DNA from: a virus
IMG/VR virus record: IMGVR_UViG_3300027851_000102
Coordinates: 1 to 28,286 of that record
Reading direction: 5' to 3' (one strand)
DNA: 28,286 nt
A program made the position numbers and the translations under genes. Shown piece after piece: positions 13,417 through 21,663 of the stretch. Under the pieces are notes generated by a model. It was not told where the DNA came from. It did no database searches and saw only the letters and a list, made by a program, of their open reading frames with translations. Every line of letters begins with the position of its first letter. Positions within the stretch are counted from its first letter, which is position 1.

Positions 13417-13417
13417 G

Positions 13418-13603
13418 TTAGTTCTCCTTGGTTTCTTCGCCCTCGGGGGCTGGGGTAGCGGCCACCGGGGCGGTGGTCTTCTTTTCCGCCACGGGGCGGA
13501 AACTCACGTCGAGAGATGTCTTCCATCGGCGGTAGTGGGAGAGGGGGACGGTGACCTTCTTGTGGGTCTTCCGGTCCTCAAGTTCGATCTCGTTTTCAGG
13601 CAT
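13418..13603 (-). CDS. Small conserved-position protein before major tail gene (61 aa)
   Basis: Acidic start (MPENEIELEDRK), a short basic middle (THKKVTVPLSHYRRWK), then a Pro/Ala/Glu-rich disordered tail. I know no function. It ends 1 nt before the major tail gene and has a good ribosome site (GAAAGGGG, about 8 nt), so it is expressed with the tail genes. Many actinophages carry a small open frame here; a head-tail joining accessory or tail-tube assembly factor is possible but unsupported. Confidence 0.65.
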   Translation of the reverse strand: MPENEIELEDRKTHKKVTVPLSHYRRWKTSLDVSFRPVAEKKTTAPVAATPAPEGEETKEN

Positions 13604-13645
13604 GGTGATGAACCCCTTTCAAGGGCAGTCGTGCGCGAGAAGGCT

Positions 13646-14059
13646 CTAAGCCGGGTCGCTAGTCCAACCGAGCTCGACCACCGCATATACAAGCCAGGGG
13701 GTAACATCACGGTCGGTTTGCAACGGCATCGGAGAACGCCAATACACGGGCCTGTTCCGGCGACCTGTCACGGTCACGGTGACCCCACGGCCAGCAGTGA
13801 CGAACTTCGCCTTCACGAGACCAACGACGGTCTGCACCGATGTTGCGGACGCCCCAACAATGTGCAGGGTGTACTCCGGGTGAGTGGTGACCTTCGGCCC
13901 TGTCACCCGGTCAGTGTCGTCAACACCCTCAGACGGGTGGATGATGCAATAGGGGAGAGTCTGCGTGCCAGCCGGCACCAGAGTGACGAACGTGTGACCC
14001 GAAAGAGCACCAGCAGACTCGACCAAAGTCTTCACCGCCGCAGTGTCAGCCGCAGTCAT
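13646..14059 (-). CDS. Tail terminator protein (137 aa)
   Basis: By order and length this is the protein that caps the tail tube at the head-proximal end. The alpha/beta pattern fits the family: an N-terminal helix (TAAVKTLVESAGAL), strands (TFVTLVPAG, YCIIHPSEG), a helix (TSVQTVVGLVKAKFV), strands (GVTVTVTGRRNRPVYW, WLVYAVVELGWTS). The start is ATG 14059, overlapping the TGA of the upstream gene as TGATG, so the two are co-translated. Confidence 0.75.
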   Translation of the reverse strand: MTAADTAAVKTLVESAGALSGHTFVTLVPAGTQTLPYCIIHPSEGVDDTDRVTGPKVTTHPEYTLHIVGASATSVQTVVGLVKAKFVTAGRGVTVTVTGRRNRPVYWRSPMPLQTDRDVTPWLVYAVVELGWTSDPA

Positions 14060-14526
14060 CAGTAACTACCCCTCAGCACAGCCCCGAGGGAACCTGTGAA
14101 CGATGAATCGATCCCTGCCTGACGTTCCGCCTCAGCGGTAGCAATCAGCAGACCTTCCTCAAGGTCAGGGGCGTTCTCGATAAGAGCACCAGCACCATAC
14201 CCGCGAGGGGCACTGTTGTTACCGGGTGCCCCGAACTCGTTGACCACAACAATGGGGGCCTGCATGCGACCACGCTCAGCACCGATCTCGGCCTTCAAAA
14301 CCGATACACCGAACGCTTGAGTTGAGGACAGGTCATAGGTGATGCTCCGTGAACCATGGGGGAGACCCGGTTCACCCTTGAGCTTGTCAGCCCAGGTCTT
14401 CTTCACATTCCGGGCAGTGATCTCCACCGCCTGCCGGATCTTCCGGCCCGCGTTATCGGGTACCTTCCCGAGATCCGCCGCAAGCTGGTTGATATCAGAG
14501 AAATCTATGTCGATGAAGTCCGTCAC
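14059..14526 (-). CDS. HK97 gp10-like head-tail connector (155 aa)
   Basis: Belongs by pattern to the HK97 gp10 family: residues 1-60 form a helix that starts as DINQLAADLGKVPDNAGRKIRQAVEITARNVKKTW; then comes a Gly/Pro-rich middle with HGSRSITYD and IVVVNEFGAPGN (the family's conserved GT/EFG region), ending in a helical tail (LEEGLLIATAEAERQAG). It likely acts at head-tail joining or tail completion. It overlaps the preceding membrane protein gene by 4 nt (ATGA) and the tail terminator by 1 nt. Confidence 0.8.
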   Translation of the reverse strand: MTDFIDIDFSDINQLAADLGKVPDNAGRKIRQAVEITARNVKKTWADKLKGEPGLPHGSRSITYDLSSTQAFGVSVLKAEIGAERGRMQAPIVVVNEFGAPGNNSAPRGYGAGALIENAPDLEEGLLIATAEAERQAGIDSSFTGSLGAVLRGSY

Positions 14527-14765
14527 GAATCAACCTCGTTTCGTGCCTCGACCCGCCAGCGGAACCAGTTGCGTCCGTAGACGATGCCATACGCAACGGA
14601 AGAAAAAATGAAACCGTACTGACCTGTGACAATTCCAAAGACGAGCCATAGAACCTGCGCCCCGAAGCCGACAGCCCAGCCCCAGAGGCTCTTCCTCCCG
14701 GCGAGGTAGATGCCGAGGATGCCGACCACTGCGAGGGCGACTGACCAGATTAGGTTGGCGGTCAT
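14523..14765 (-). CDS. Three-span membrane protein inside the head-tail connector genes (80 aa)
   Basis: Almost wholly hydrophobic, with three membrane helices at about residues 4-21 (LIWSVALAVVGILGIYLA), 27-46 (LWGWAVGFGAQVLWLVFGIV) and 50-66 (YGFIFSSVAYGIVYGRN), then a basic tail (RWRVEARNE). The loop motif GRKSLWGW and the span QVLWLVFGIVTGQYGFIF recall part of PnuC-type nicotinamide riboside transporters, but it is far too short for a full carrier. It overlaps both neighbours by 4 nt, so it is translated with the virion genes. A membrane protein at this place is odd for a structural operon; a role in DNA entry, exclusion or membrane docking can only be guessed. Confidence 0.75.
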   Translation of the reverse strand: MTANLIWSVALAVVGILGIYLAGRKSLWGWAVGFGAQVLWLVFGIVTGQYGFIFSSVAYGIVYGRNWFRWRVEARNEVDS

Positions 14766-15160
14766 GCGGATTGCACCTCCACCGGAAACCTTCGCGCCGT
14801 CGAATGAGTCTGCGTATGAAACCCTGCAATACGGGCCACAACCGTGTTCGAGTCCAACGGGGTCGTGATCGTCGCCACATCATCTGTTCGCACAGCAGCC
14901 GACCCTGTAGCAGTAACAGGGAGAGACAGAATCGGCGACTGGACCTCGATCGACTGCCCCGCCGCCGCAACCTCATCCGACCGAGCATCAGACATCCGCA
15001 GACGGCACTTGCCCGTGTAGATGGTGGTCAACGATGGAGTTTCGGCTCCCGTAGCAGGGTCAACAGTCGGGGACCCAGCGCGAGTGATCACACAGGTGGA
15101 ATCCATCAACGCCTCAGCAGTACGGCGACCCATCAACGTCACACCAGCGGCGAGAGTCAT
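14762..15160 (-). CDS. Head closure / stopper-like connector (132 aa)
   Basis: Assigned by order (third gene after the major capsid gene) and by a beta-barrel pattern seen in head-tail stoppers: STCVITRAGSPTVDPATGAE, YTGKCRLRMS, IEVQSPILSLPVTA, RTDDVATITTPLD, TVVARIAGFHTQTHSTARRFPVE. Such proteins retain DNA in the filled head. It overlaps the upstream and downstream genes by 4 nt each, showing tight translational coupling across the connector genes. Confidence 0.7.
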   Translation of the reverse strand: MTLAAGVTLMGRRTAEALMDSTCVITRAGSPTVDPATGAETPSLTTIYTGKCRLRMSDARSDEVAAAGQSIEVQSPILSLPVTATGSAAVRTDDVATITTPLDSNTVVARIAGFHTQTHSTARRFPVEVQSA

Positions 15161-15726
15161 TTCGTGTTCACTACCCAGCCGGTCGTTCCGTAGGCGGATT
15201 GCAGATACGCGATCGTGAACGGCGTCGGGTTCATCCCTGACTCGGCACCGCCGTCAGCCCATGCCGCTTTGAAGTCATCAAGGGCGACGGAACTCAACCC
15301 GCCAGCGTTGAGCCCGATCCCGGCTTCAACCGTCATAATCGGCCCCGAAACGAGAGCACAATTGATGCCCACCAGATCATCGGGAGCGGTATCAAGTCCG
15401 CTGGTGACGGTGATATCCACTGGGTCGTTGCAGCCCAGAATGATCGTGTCCTCGAATCGGGTGTAGTCGGTGTCTTCTACCAACGTCACGCCGGCGAGCT
15501 CAACAGCATCAATGGACTGGATGAAACCTTGGGGCAGGGCCACCCGCCTCCCAACCGGGTACGCACGGTACGTCGATTGGGAGGACGGGTAAACCTGTGA
15601 ATGCATCACGCCACGCATGATCCCCGCCGCCTGTTCGAGCAGTGAGGTAACCCACGTTTGCTCTTCAGTCGTGAAGGTGCGCTGCATCGCGGTAGCGAGT
15701 TGCGCGGCGGTGGCGAATGCATCCAT
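15157..15726 (-). CDS. Head-tail adaptor/connector (189 aa)
   Basis: First gene after the major capsid gene. The N-terminal 45 residues are helical (ATAAQLATAMQRTFTTEEQ; VTSLLEQAAGIMRGV), as in adaptor proteins of the gp6/gp15 fold that dock on the portal. A beta region follows (YRAYPVGRRVALPQGF; VELAGVTLVEDTDYTRFEDTIILG), then a C-terminal helical stretch (VALDDFKAAWADGG). No Shine-Dalgarno is obvious for ATG 15726, which begins 7 nt after the capsid stop, so re-initiation is likely. Confidence 0.7.
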   Translation of the reverse strand: MDAFATAAQLATAMQRTFTTEEQTWVTSLLEQAAGIMRGVMHSQVYPSSQSTYRAYPVGRRVALPQGFIQSIDAVELAGVTLVEDTDYTRFEDTIILGCNDPVDITVTSGLDTAPDDLVGINCALVSGPIMTVEAGIGLNAGGLSSVALDDFKAAWADGGAESGMNPTPFTIAYLQSAYGTTGWVVNTK

Positions 15727-15733
15727 GAGGGGG

Positions 15734-16933
15734 TTAGACCGCGAGTCCGCGATACACGCCGTGAGCGAGCACGTTGCCGTACTTCAGACCGATCTCGCCG
15801 TAAATCTGCGAGTCGATCGAAGAACCGACCTTCGCCAGCTCCTCCTCAAACAGCACACCCTTGCCGGGGATGTCGATGAAGACAGGATCAACCTGCTCGA
15901 GCGACACAATCGCGATGGTGTCAGCGGCGAGTGCCCGGTCCACCACAACGTTCAGCAGACCGAAGTTCGTCTCGATGGTCTGCAGGTTGAGGCCACCCAC
16001 GTTGCGGGTGCCTGCGTACGGGTCTGCCTTGCCGTACTCGGCAGCGTACGCGGCGGTGAGGCCACGCTTCTGTCGTGACGAGCAGAACAGAGTCGCAGTT
16101 TCCTGCTCCGAGATTCCGCCATTGTCGAAGACGGTCTGCATGAGACCTTCGATCCCATCGACAGTGAGGGTGGTTCCGGCTTCGATGACCGACACAGTTG
16201 CAGTGCCCACGGTGATCGCCGAGCCACCAAGAGTAGCCGCGACCTTGAACGAAACGGTCGTGGATACCGACTGGATGTAGTACACGGTGTCGGGACGAAC
16301 CGTAGTAGATGCCCCCACCTTCGTGAACACAACCTTGTCGTTGACCGAGAAGGCGTGCGTGCCGGTGATGGTGTCGGTCGAAGCCGAGGCGTCGACCACC
16401 TCACCAACCGCAATGCGGTTGGTGGTAACGACGGAAAGCAGACCAGCGGTCGCCCGTGCGGTGCCGTTGGTTGTCGGCTTGACCTTGATGCCGTGCCAGA
16501 AGGAGTAGTTCACATCGCGGGCGATGGTCTTCAGAGCAAGAGCCACCTGGTGGCCGTGCTCATCCGCGACAGGGTTCGGCTCGCCGCTTGCCGTGTAATA
16601 CGGGGCGGATGAGGGCGTGGTGTACTGCCCAGTCGTTGCCTGCTTCGTGTACGACGTGGTGACGCGCTCGTGGAAGATCTGAGCAACATTCTCCACGTTG
16701 CCGCGAACACGCTCCTCAGCAGTCGGAGCTGCGGCACCCTCGAGGCGCGCGCGGATCTCGGGTGCGCGAAGGTCCTCAGTCTGCCACTCGAAGGCAACAG
16801 AATCAGACTGCTTCCCGCCACCGATGCCACCCGCAGCAGAGAGAAGCGGGGTGTCGGAGGGGGTGATGGCGATCAGATCGCCGTGGTAGTTGGGCAGGTT
16901 AAACGTGGTGCCCATTCCAGTGATGCCGGACAT
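15734..16933 (-). CDS. Major capsid protein, SU10/HK97-fold (399 aa)
   Basis: Shell subunit. The N-terminal arm and the SU10-type signature are clear: FNLPNYHGDLIAITPSDTPLLSA at residues 11-33 and a VAQIFHERVTTSYTKQATTG segment at 83-102, conserved in this capsid family. A threonine/valine-rich beta insertion at about residues 165-260 (KVVFTKVGASTTVRPDTVYYI, SVSTTVSFKVAATLG) interrupts the A-domain and looks like an Ig-like or decoration domain. The C-terminal part (TLFCSSRQKRGLTAAYAAEYG, LLNVVVDRALAADTIAIVSLEQV) is canonical. There is no separate maturation protease gene. GAAAGG precedes the ATG. Confidence 0.9.
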   Translation of the reverse strand: MSGITGMGTTFNLPNYHGDLIAITPSDTPLLSAAGGIGGGKQSDSVAFEWQTEDLRAPEIRARLEGAAAPTAEERVRGNVENVAQIFHERVTTSYTKQATTGQYTTPSSAPYYTASGEPNPVADEHGHQVALALKTIARDVNYSFWHGIKVKPTTNGTARATAGLLSVVTTNRIAVGEVVDASASTDTITGTHAFSVNDKVVFTKVGASTTVRPDTVYYIQSVSTTVSFKVAATLGGSAITVGTATVSVIEAGTTLTVDGIEGLMQTVFDNGGISEQETATLFCSSRQKRGLTAAYAAEYGKADPYAGTRNVGGLNLQTIETNFGLLNVVVDRALAADTIAIVSLEQVDPVFIDIPGKGVLFEEELAKVGSSIDSQIYGEIGLKYGNVLAHGVYRGLAV

Positions 16934-16935
16934 GG

Positions 16936-17559
16936 TTAGCCTTTCTTGGCTTCAGCGGCCTTCTGCGTGCGCAGAGTTGCGGCCAGTGCGAAATTGCGGG
17001 ATGAGACTGCAGCCGCGATCGCATCGTCAAGGGATTCCTTCGGCTTCGGGGGAGCACCAGCTCCTCCATCGCCGGCACCGTCGAATCGCGGCGCGTTGCC
17101 GGATGCGAGGTGTGGCTTCTTCTTGATCAGATCTGCGATCGCCACCTTGAGCGCGTCAGTGTCGGCGTTCCCGTCTTCGTCCACTTCGAAATCCGTTAGA
17201 TCGATGTAGAGATGTGCATCCTTGGGATCGACCAGTTGCGTTGCTGCTACTGCGAGCAGGTTGGCGCGTAGGATCTTCAGGTTTGCCTTCTCTGTGGCTT
17301 CCGCTGCGGCTTCACGCCGTGCGGCATCGAGAGCTACTTCCTCGGCTGGTTTGTCCTTCGCCGCGAGCGCCTGTTCGGCAGCAGCGAGCTTCTTCTCGGC
17401 GTCCTTGCGTGCAGCTCGTTCTTTCACGAGAGCAGACTTGGCACCAGCGTCAGGGTCATCGGTGGGCGGGTCAGCGACCGGAGGATCGGCAGGTGCCGGG
17501 TCGGTCACGATGGGATCGGTTGGTGCATCCGTCACGGGTGCATCGGTTTGTACTGACAT
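16936..17559 (-). CDS. Capsid scaffolding protein (207 aa)
   Basis: Directly upstream of the capsid gene (2-nt gap). A disordered Pro/Asp/Thr-rich N-terminus (1-37), a long charged coiled coil at about 38-95 (ALVKERAARKDAEKKLAAAEQALAAKD spacing), a small globular part (HLYIDLTDFEVDEDGNADTD), and a C-terminal helix likely to contact capsid subunits (LDDAIAAAVSSRNFALAATL). This is the typical layout of scaffolds of SU10-type capsids. AAGGAG lies about 10 nt from the ATG. No protease domain is fused. Confidence 0.85.
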   Translation of the reverse strand: MSVQTDAPVTDAPTDPIVTDPAPADPPVADPPTDDPDAGAKSALVKERAARKDAEKKLAAAEQALAAKDKPAEEVALDAARREAAAEATEKANLKILRANLLAVAATQLVDPKDAHLYIDLTDFEVDEDGNADTDALKVAIADLIKKKPHLASGNAPRFDGAGDGGAGAPPKPKESLDDAIAAAVSSRNFALAATLRTQKAAEAKKG

Positions 17560-17644
17560 GAAGAAATCACTCCTTCGAGATGGATGAGCGCCGCATCACA
17601 CGGCAGTTCCACCGCTGTAGGAGCGGGGAAGATTTGGGCAAACG

Positions 17645-17669
17645 AAAAGCCCCACGTCACCGTGAGGCT
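17645..17669 (-). terminator. Intrinsic terminator between portal and scaffold
   Basis: On the minus strand AGCCTCAC (17669-17662), loop GGTGAC, GTGGGGCT (17655-17648), then TTTT, an 8-bp stem with one G-T pair. It sits inside the late operon downstream of the portal gene. It probably acts as a leaky terminator that sets a lower level or requires antitermination for capsid genes. Confidence 0.65.
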
Positions 17670-17746
17670 CGAATGTTTGTACGAAATGGGTCGGTAGGTA
17701 GGAACAGAGAGGGCTCTAGGCGGCGCTGTACGCCTCCCTGAGCGAC

Positions 17747-19234
17747 TTAACCCCCGATTTGGGCCTGGTCCTCGTTCGGAGAATCGACAGGTGGGGTCGG
17801 AGCGACTACCGAATTAGTGTTCGATGCCTCGGCACGTTCTGCCTTCAACATCTCTTCGATACGCGCCATGTCGTAGGGATCGATGCCGTCTTGCTCCATG
17901 ATCCACTGCAGCGGGTAACCTGTCTGCCGTTTCTTCAGGTACGCATCAGCCAACTGAGTTTCAGAACGAATCGCCGGGTTCTTCCACACGATCGTGGAAA
18001 GCTTTGTCTCCTCGGCCAGAACCTTCTCACCCTTCGCCAAAGCAATGAGAGTGAAAACCTCCTGAATAGCCGGGTCCGCGAACGTCTGGAACTCGAGCGC
18101 CTTCTGAATCAGTCCCAGCTCGGACTTCTCAAGACCATCACCGCCAACATTCGACATTCCGACCTTCGAAATGAGGTAGGTCGGTGGGGTGCGGGTCTGG
18201 GAGAAGATATGCCCGACGAGGATGTCGATGACATCGGTGAACACCTCAAGGTTGGAGGCATCCCACTGGCCGATCTTCGCGTTCTCACCCGAGAACACCG
18301 CGAACCGAGTCTCGTTGAGCTCCTGCATGGTGATCTGTTCTTCATGGAACGTCACACCATCCGCATGCATCACTCGACGCATCGGCGGGTTCGCACCAAG
18401 CAGCACCCTCGCCGGCATGGACGCGTAGTCGGCAGCGAAGAACAGATACGCCCACAGAAGGTTCACCGCGTTCTGCTTCGGAATGACCGTCTCAATCTCC
18501 GAGACAGGCTCCCCCCGAAGCATGGGACGGTTCTTCACCTCAACGATCGGGACAACACCCATCGGGTTGCGCAGAGGCCAAGGCTCACCCTTGACCTCAC
18601 GAGCAGTCCACGCACCCCAAGCGCCGTTGCCGTGGTTCTCCATCTGCACCGACTGAGGAGCGTTCCGCAGTGATGATGTGTTACGGGGACGCTCGAACTT
18701 GAACAACTCATCGGGGGTGTAAAGGTTCGCGTACTCTTTGGACTCATCCACCCATGTCTTCAGGGCTGCTTTCCGCTTACGCGGGTTCATCCAGTCATAC
18801 TCGATCTCGACATTCGAGGGGTGTTCCCACGTCACCTCGGCGTCATCGCCCCACACCATCACGTAAGACCGCTTCGCATTGAATGTGGTCAAGAATCCCT
18901 GCGACGACTGGGCATCCATCTGATTACGCAGCCAGTGATCCCACAGCCCAGAGGCGCGCTTCTGAGTAGCGGCATCGCGAACCATAGGATCTTCGCCACG
19001 CAACTTGATCCCAATGACCTTCTCGCGTTCACCGATCGCGTTCGTCACTGAAGCGCACCAGTTGTCAGAGAACTCCGAGTACCGGGCACCATTTGACTTC
19101 AGCCACTCATCCGACGCGAAAGTGAGACGCTGCCGGCCGGCGTAATACTGCTCGAACATGTCGATCTCAGGCCGGCGAGCTGCGAGCCGTGAGTAGATGC
19201 TGTTCACCAGCGCGAGGGCATCGGGGGTTTCCAT
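17747..19234 (-). CDS. Portal protein, SPP1 gp6-like (495 aa)
   Basis: Forms the dodecameric vertex for DNA packaging. N-terminal features of this family are visible (LVNSIYSRLAARRPEIDMFEQYYAGRQRL) with a helix-rich core (ETVIPKQNAVNLLWAYLFFAADYASMPARVLLG) and the stem/crown region (FTDVIDILVGHIFSQTRTPPTYLISK). A charged helical C-terminus ends in a Pro/Gln-rich tail. GAGGG lies a few nt before ATG 19234. It is 14 bp from the large terminase stop, in the canonical terminase-portal order. Confidence 0.9.
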   Translation of the reverse strand: METPDALALVNSIYSRLAARRPEIDMFEQYYAGRQRLTFASDEWLKSNGARYSEFSDNWCASVTNAIGEREKVIGIKLRGEDPMVRDAATQKRASGLWDHWLRNQMDAQSSQGFLTTFNAKRSYVMVWGDDAEVTWEHPSNVEIEYDWMNPRKRKAALKTWVDESKEYANLYTPDELFKFERPRNTSSLRNAPQSVQMENHGNGAWGAWTAREVKGEPWPLRNPMGVVPIVEVKNRPMLRGEPVSEIETVIPKQNAVNLLWAYLFFAADYASMPARVLLGANPPMRRVMHADGVTFHEEQITMQELNETRFAVFSGENAKIGQWDASNLEVFTDVIDILVGHIFSQTRTPPTYLISKVGMSNVGGDGLEKSELGLIQKALEFQTFADPAIQEVFTLIALAKGEKVLAEETKLSTIVWKNPAIRSETQLADAYLKKRQTGYPLQWIMEQDGIDPYDMARIEEMLKAERAEASNTNSVVAPTPPVDSPNEDQAQIGG

Positions 19235-19248
19235 CTGCCCTCTTTCGT

Positions 19249-20991
19249 TTACAGGAGCCAGGTATATTCAGTCGGAACTTCGAAGTCGCCGGCCTTGATC
19301 GCGTCCATAGTCGCTTCATGCGCCAAATCGGATGACATGGCCTGGTCTATCTTTTGATGGTCAGCCCCATACGGCTTCCCCAGCACGTACCTGTTGCCGG
19401 TCTTTGCGATCATCACCGCGTTCGTGATGTGGGTACGGGTGACCGGATCTCCGTCGTGGGAGAACTTCGACTCTGGGTTGCGGATCGCTGATCGGAATTG
19501 CTCGAGCGAGGCATGCATCTGAGTTACCCGCGAACAGTTCCATGTCATAAAGACCTTTTCGCCGTACTTTGCGGCCCACTCCGCCACCTCGTTGCGCCAT
19601 GAGTCGTCATCCACAGCCGTCTCATCGACTGCGCCCATGGCCGACCCCGCAGGGTCGATGTACGCACGCACGATGTGGAATCGGGTGGCAAGATAGTCGA
19701 CTGCGGCGCGGACCTCGCCGCGAGGGATGAACCCCCCGAAGTTGGCTGGGTTCCATACCGTAGGCCGAAGGTCACCACCGACCTCATAGGTTGGAGTGAA
19801 CTGGTACTGATCGGCCGTCTCGAGCCGGATGCCGGTCCAGTCGTTGTTATTCGACAGGTCCATACCCAAAGCCACAGAAGTGCGGGGCTTCACAGTGATT
19901 GGGGCGACCTTCTTGACATCCCATTCCTCAGCGGTTGACCACTGCCCTGCGCCGGCCACCAGACGATTGCCGAAGAACCGTTCAGCTTGTGCCGGGTCGC
20001 GTTTCATCAGACTCGCAGCCAGAGCCTCGATCGAGTCGAGGTTCACCCACCATGAACCTTCATAGGCGTACTCGTGGATGCGGCGGCGATCGGCTTTGAT
20101 CGAGTACTGCAACCGCTTCCCGTGCTCATCCTTCAGAGCGTCGTCAGGATTCCGATAAAAAATGAAAACGTCATCCTCGGCAGCTTCGAAAATCTGCTGC
20201 GCGTACGAGTTCTCTGCCGGGTTCCAGGCATTTGTCGTGAGGTGGGTGCGCCCACCCATACCCGCCGCACCTCGAGCTTGAGTATCAGCAGTGTCGATCA
20301 TCTTGTTCGACTTGAGGTACGTGCCAACCTCATCCTGCTCAGCATCCGAAATCGGGTTACCGAGTCGAGAGCGAGCAGAGGACGTTACAACGTCGATTCG
20401 GTCGAAGTCATCCTGATCCGACAACCCAAGAATGCGAATGAAACCCTCACGCACAGCCAGCAGCTTCTTCAGCGGACCAAGCTTCACCATCGCCGTCAAA
20501 GGGCGGTAGATATTCGCGGCCTGCTCTTCCGAGTTCGCAGTTATCTGAATCAGCGGCGATGGATGCCGCATACCCATAGGATCGCCGGGCTGGTAGGCGT
20601 ACGTCCAACCACACTCACAACCTGCATCGGCGCAAGAGTAAACCTCGCCGCCTTCAGCCCAACCCGCAAACACAGACGGTCCACACGCCTCAAAGGCAAC
20701 CTGAGACGCCGAGAACGGACCCTTGCCCGTCTTCTGCGGCGCGACAATCATCGTCTGCCGGTAGAAGAACGCCTGGTTCATCACCGGAGGCTCGTCAGGA
20801 CCAACCCTCTCAGGCGGCACAAACTGTGCATCATCACGAACCCGATATCTGTTCGCGTGACACCAGAACTGCCAATCAGCCAACTCGAACGGCTTACCTC
20901 GAGTGAACCCATCCGGCACACGACAATGACGCGTGATCCACGCATCCCCGAGATCCCCAAGAGTGGGAAAATCGACAAGAAACTCAGTCAC
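19249..20991 (-). CDS. terL: Terminase large subunit (580 aa)
   Basis: ATP-driven packaging motor and nuclease. A Walker A-like loop is visible at residues 83-91 (VAPQKTGKG), then an acidic stretch likely holding the Walker B/catalytic Glu (PISDAEQDEVG). The nuclease domain starts near VALGMDLSNNNDW, with D residues for metal binding (also YIDPAGSAMGAVDETAVDDD). A Cys cluster (YSCADAGCECGW) lies between motor elements, possibly a zinc-binding insertion. The start is GTG 20991, overlapping the small subunit stop by 8 nt; ATG 21039 would add 16 basic/hydrophobic residues inside the upstream gene and is less likely. Placed first in the late operon with terS. Confidence 0.92.
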   Translation of the reverse strand: MTEFLVDFPTLGDLGDAWITRHCRVPDGFTRGKPFELADWQFWCHANRYRVRDDAQFVPPERVGPDEPPVMNQAFFYRQTMIVAPQKTGKGPFSASQVAFEACGPSVFAGWAEGGEVYSCADAGCECGWTYAYQPGDPMGMRHPSPLIQITANSEEQAANIYRPLTAMVKLGPLKKLLAVREGFIRILGLSDQDDFDRIDVVTSSARSRLGNPISDAEQDEVGTYLKSNKMIDTADTQARGAAGMGGRTHLTTNAWNPAENSYAQQIFEAAEDDVFIFYRNPDDALKDEHGKRLQYSIKADRRRIHEYAYEGSWWVNLDSIEALAASLMKRDPAQAERFFGNRLVAGAGQWSTAEEWDVKKVAPITVKPRTSVALGMDLSNNNDWTGIRLETADQYQFTPTYEVGGDLRPTVWNPANFGGFIPRGEVRAAVDYLATRFHIVRAYIDPAGSAMGAVDETAVDDDSWRNEVAEWAAKYGEKVFMTWNCSRVTQMHASLEQFRSAIRNPESKFSHDGDPVTRTHITNAVMIAKTGNRYVLGKPYGADHQKIDQAMSSDLAHEATMDAIKAGDFEVPTEYTWLL

Positions 20992-21430
20992 CAGCAGCCC
21001 GCAACCGGCGAACCGGCGCGGGAACGACAGGCTCATCACGCTTCGCCGCGAGCTCGTCAGCAGCGATCGCCCAACCGTTTTCCTTCAGACCGGCAGGCGT
21101 AAGCCCTAAGTCGGCCCGGAGCTGCCGAACGATAGTCGCAATGTTGACCGGCGCATCATGTGCCTCACCACGTACCTGCAGCCGTACGAGGTCAGCCACG
21201 TTCAGCCAACGCCACGACTGCACCGACCACGCACAAGCTTGGGGAGTAGTCCACAGCTCGGCCCAGATATCCAACTCGCGTTCTGTCGAATCGGGAAGCG
21301 GAAAATCGGGGACAACACCGGAGTAGCCCTCGGACGGCAGCGCATCGAGCTTGAACCCGCGCCGATCCGAACGACCAGAAGACGGATCTACCTGCGGACC
21401 GGACCTATTACGCGCACCACCTGAGCCCAT
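20984..21430 (-). CDS. terS: Terminase small subunit (148 aa)
   Basis: Recognises packaging DNA and activates the large subunit. The N-terminus is basic and Gly/Ser/Arg-rich (GSGGARNRSGPQVDPSSGRSDRRGF), and the C-terminal half has a helix-rich oligomerisation region (ADLVRLQVRGEAHDAPVNIATIVRQLRADLGL). This pattern, with LPSEGYSG and the Trp-rich ACAWSVQSWRWLNVADL, is typical of actinophage small terminases. ATG 21430 has GGGAG/GTAGG upstream. It lies next to the likely cos region (21431-21663). Confidence 0.85.
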   Translation of the reverse strand: MGSGGARNRSGPQVDPSSGRSDRRGFKLDALPSEGYSGVVPDFPLPDSTERELDIWAELWTTPQACAWSVQSWRWLNVADLVRLQVRGEAHDAPVNIATIVRQLRADLGLTPAGLKENGWAIAADELAAKRDEPVVPAPVRRLRAAGD

Positions 21431-21663
21431 GATCTACCTACTCCCTCAGCATCACGCTGGCCTCGTCACGAGGCGTCGGATATGTGTTCGAACGTTTTCA
21501 GCGAAAGGGGGGATTTGAAAGTCTTGAACCCTCCACACCACCGAAAGAGGTACCCGGCGCGTCCGTATCAGCCTTGTGTTGGGGGTGTCCCCCCGGTGTA
21601 TCGAACGGGTGTACGAATGTGTCGACTGGGAGGTCTAAGCCCTTAGATGGGCGTACAGGGCGT
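21431..21663. other. Non-coding region upstream of terS, candidate cos
   Basis: About 230 bp without a supportable gene. It contains a GGGGG-TGT-CCCCC hairpin at 21581-21593, a TTCGAA palindrome at 21488-21493, and purine/pyrimidine-skewed runs (AAAGGGGGG at 21505-21513). In cos-type actinophages the cohesive end and terminase-binding sites lie just upstream of the small terminase gene, so this is the best cos candidate in the window. I cannot identify the cut. Confidence 0.35.

Noticed and set aside
13250-14065. Plus-strand open frame (271 codons)
   Set aside because: Antisense of tail terminator, small and major tail genes; composition is low-complexity.
17759-18673. Long plus-strand open frame (304 codons)
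   Set aside because: Antisense shadow of the portal gene, caused by high GC content.
20074-21102. Long plus-strand open frame (342 codons)
   Set aside because: Antisense shadow of the large terminase gene; Arg/Leu/Ser-rich and without domain.
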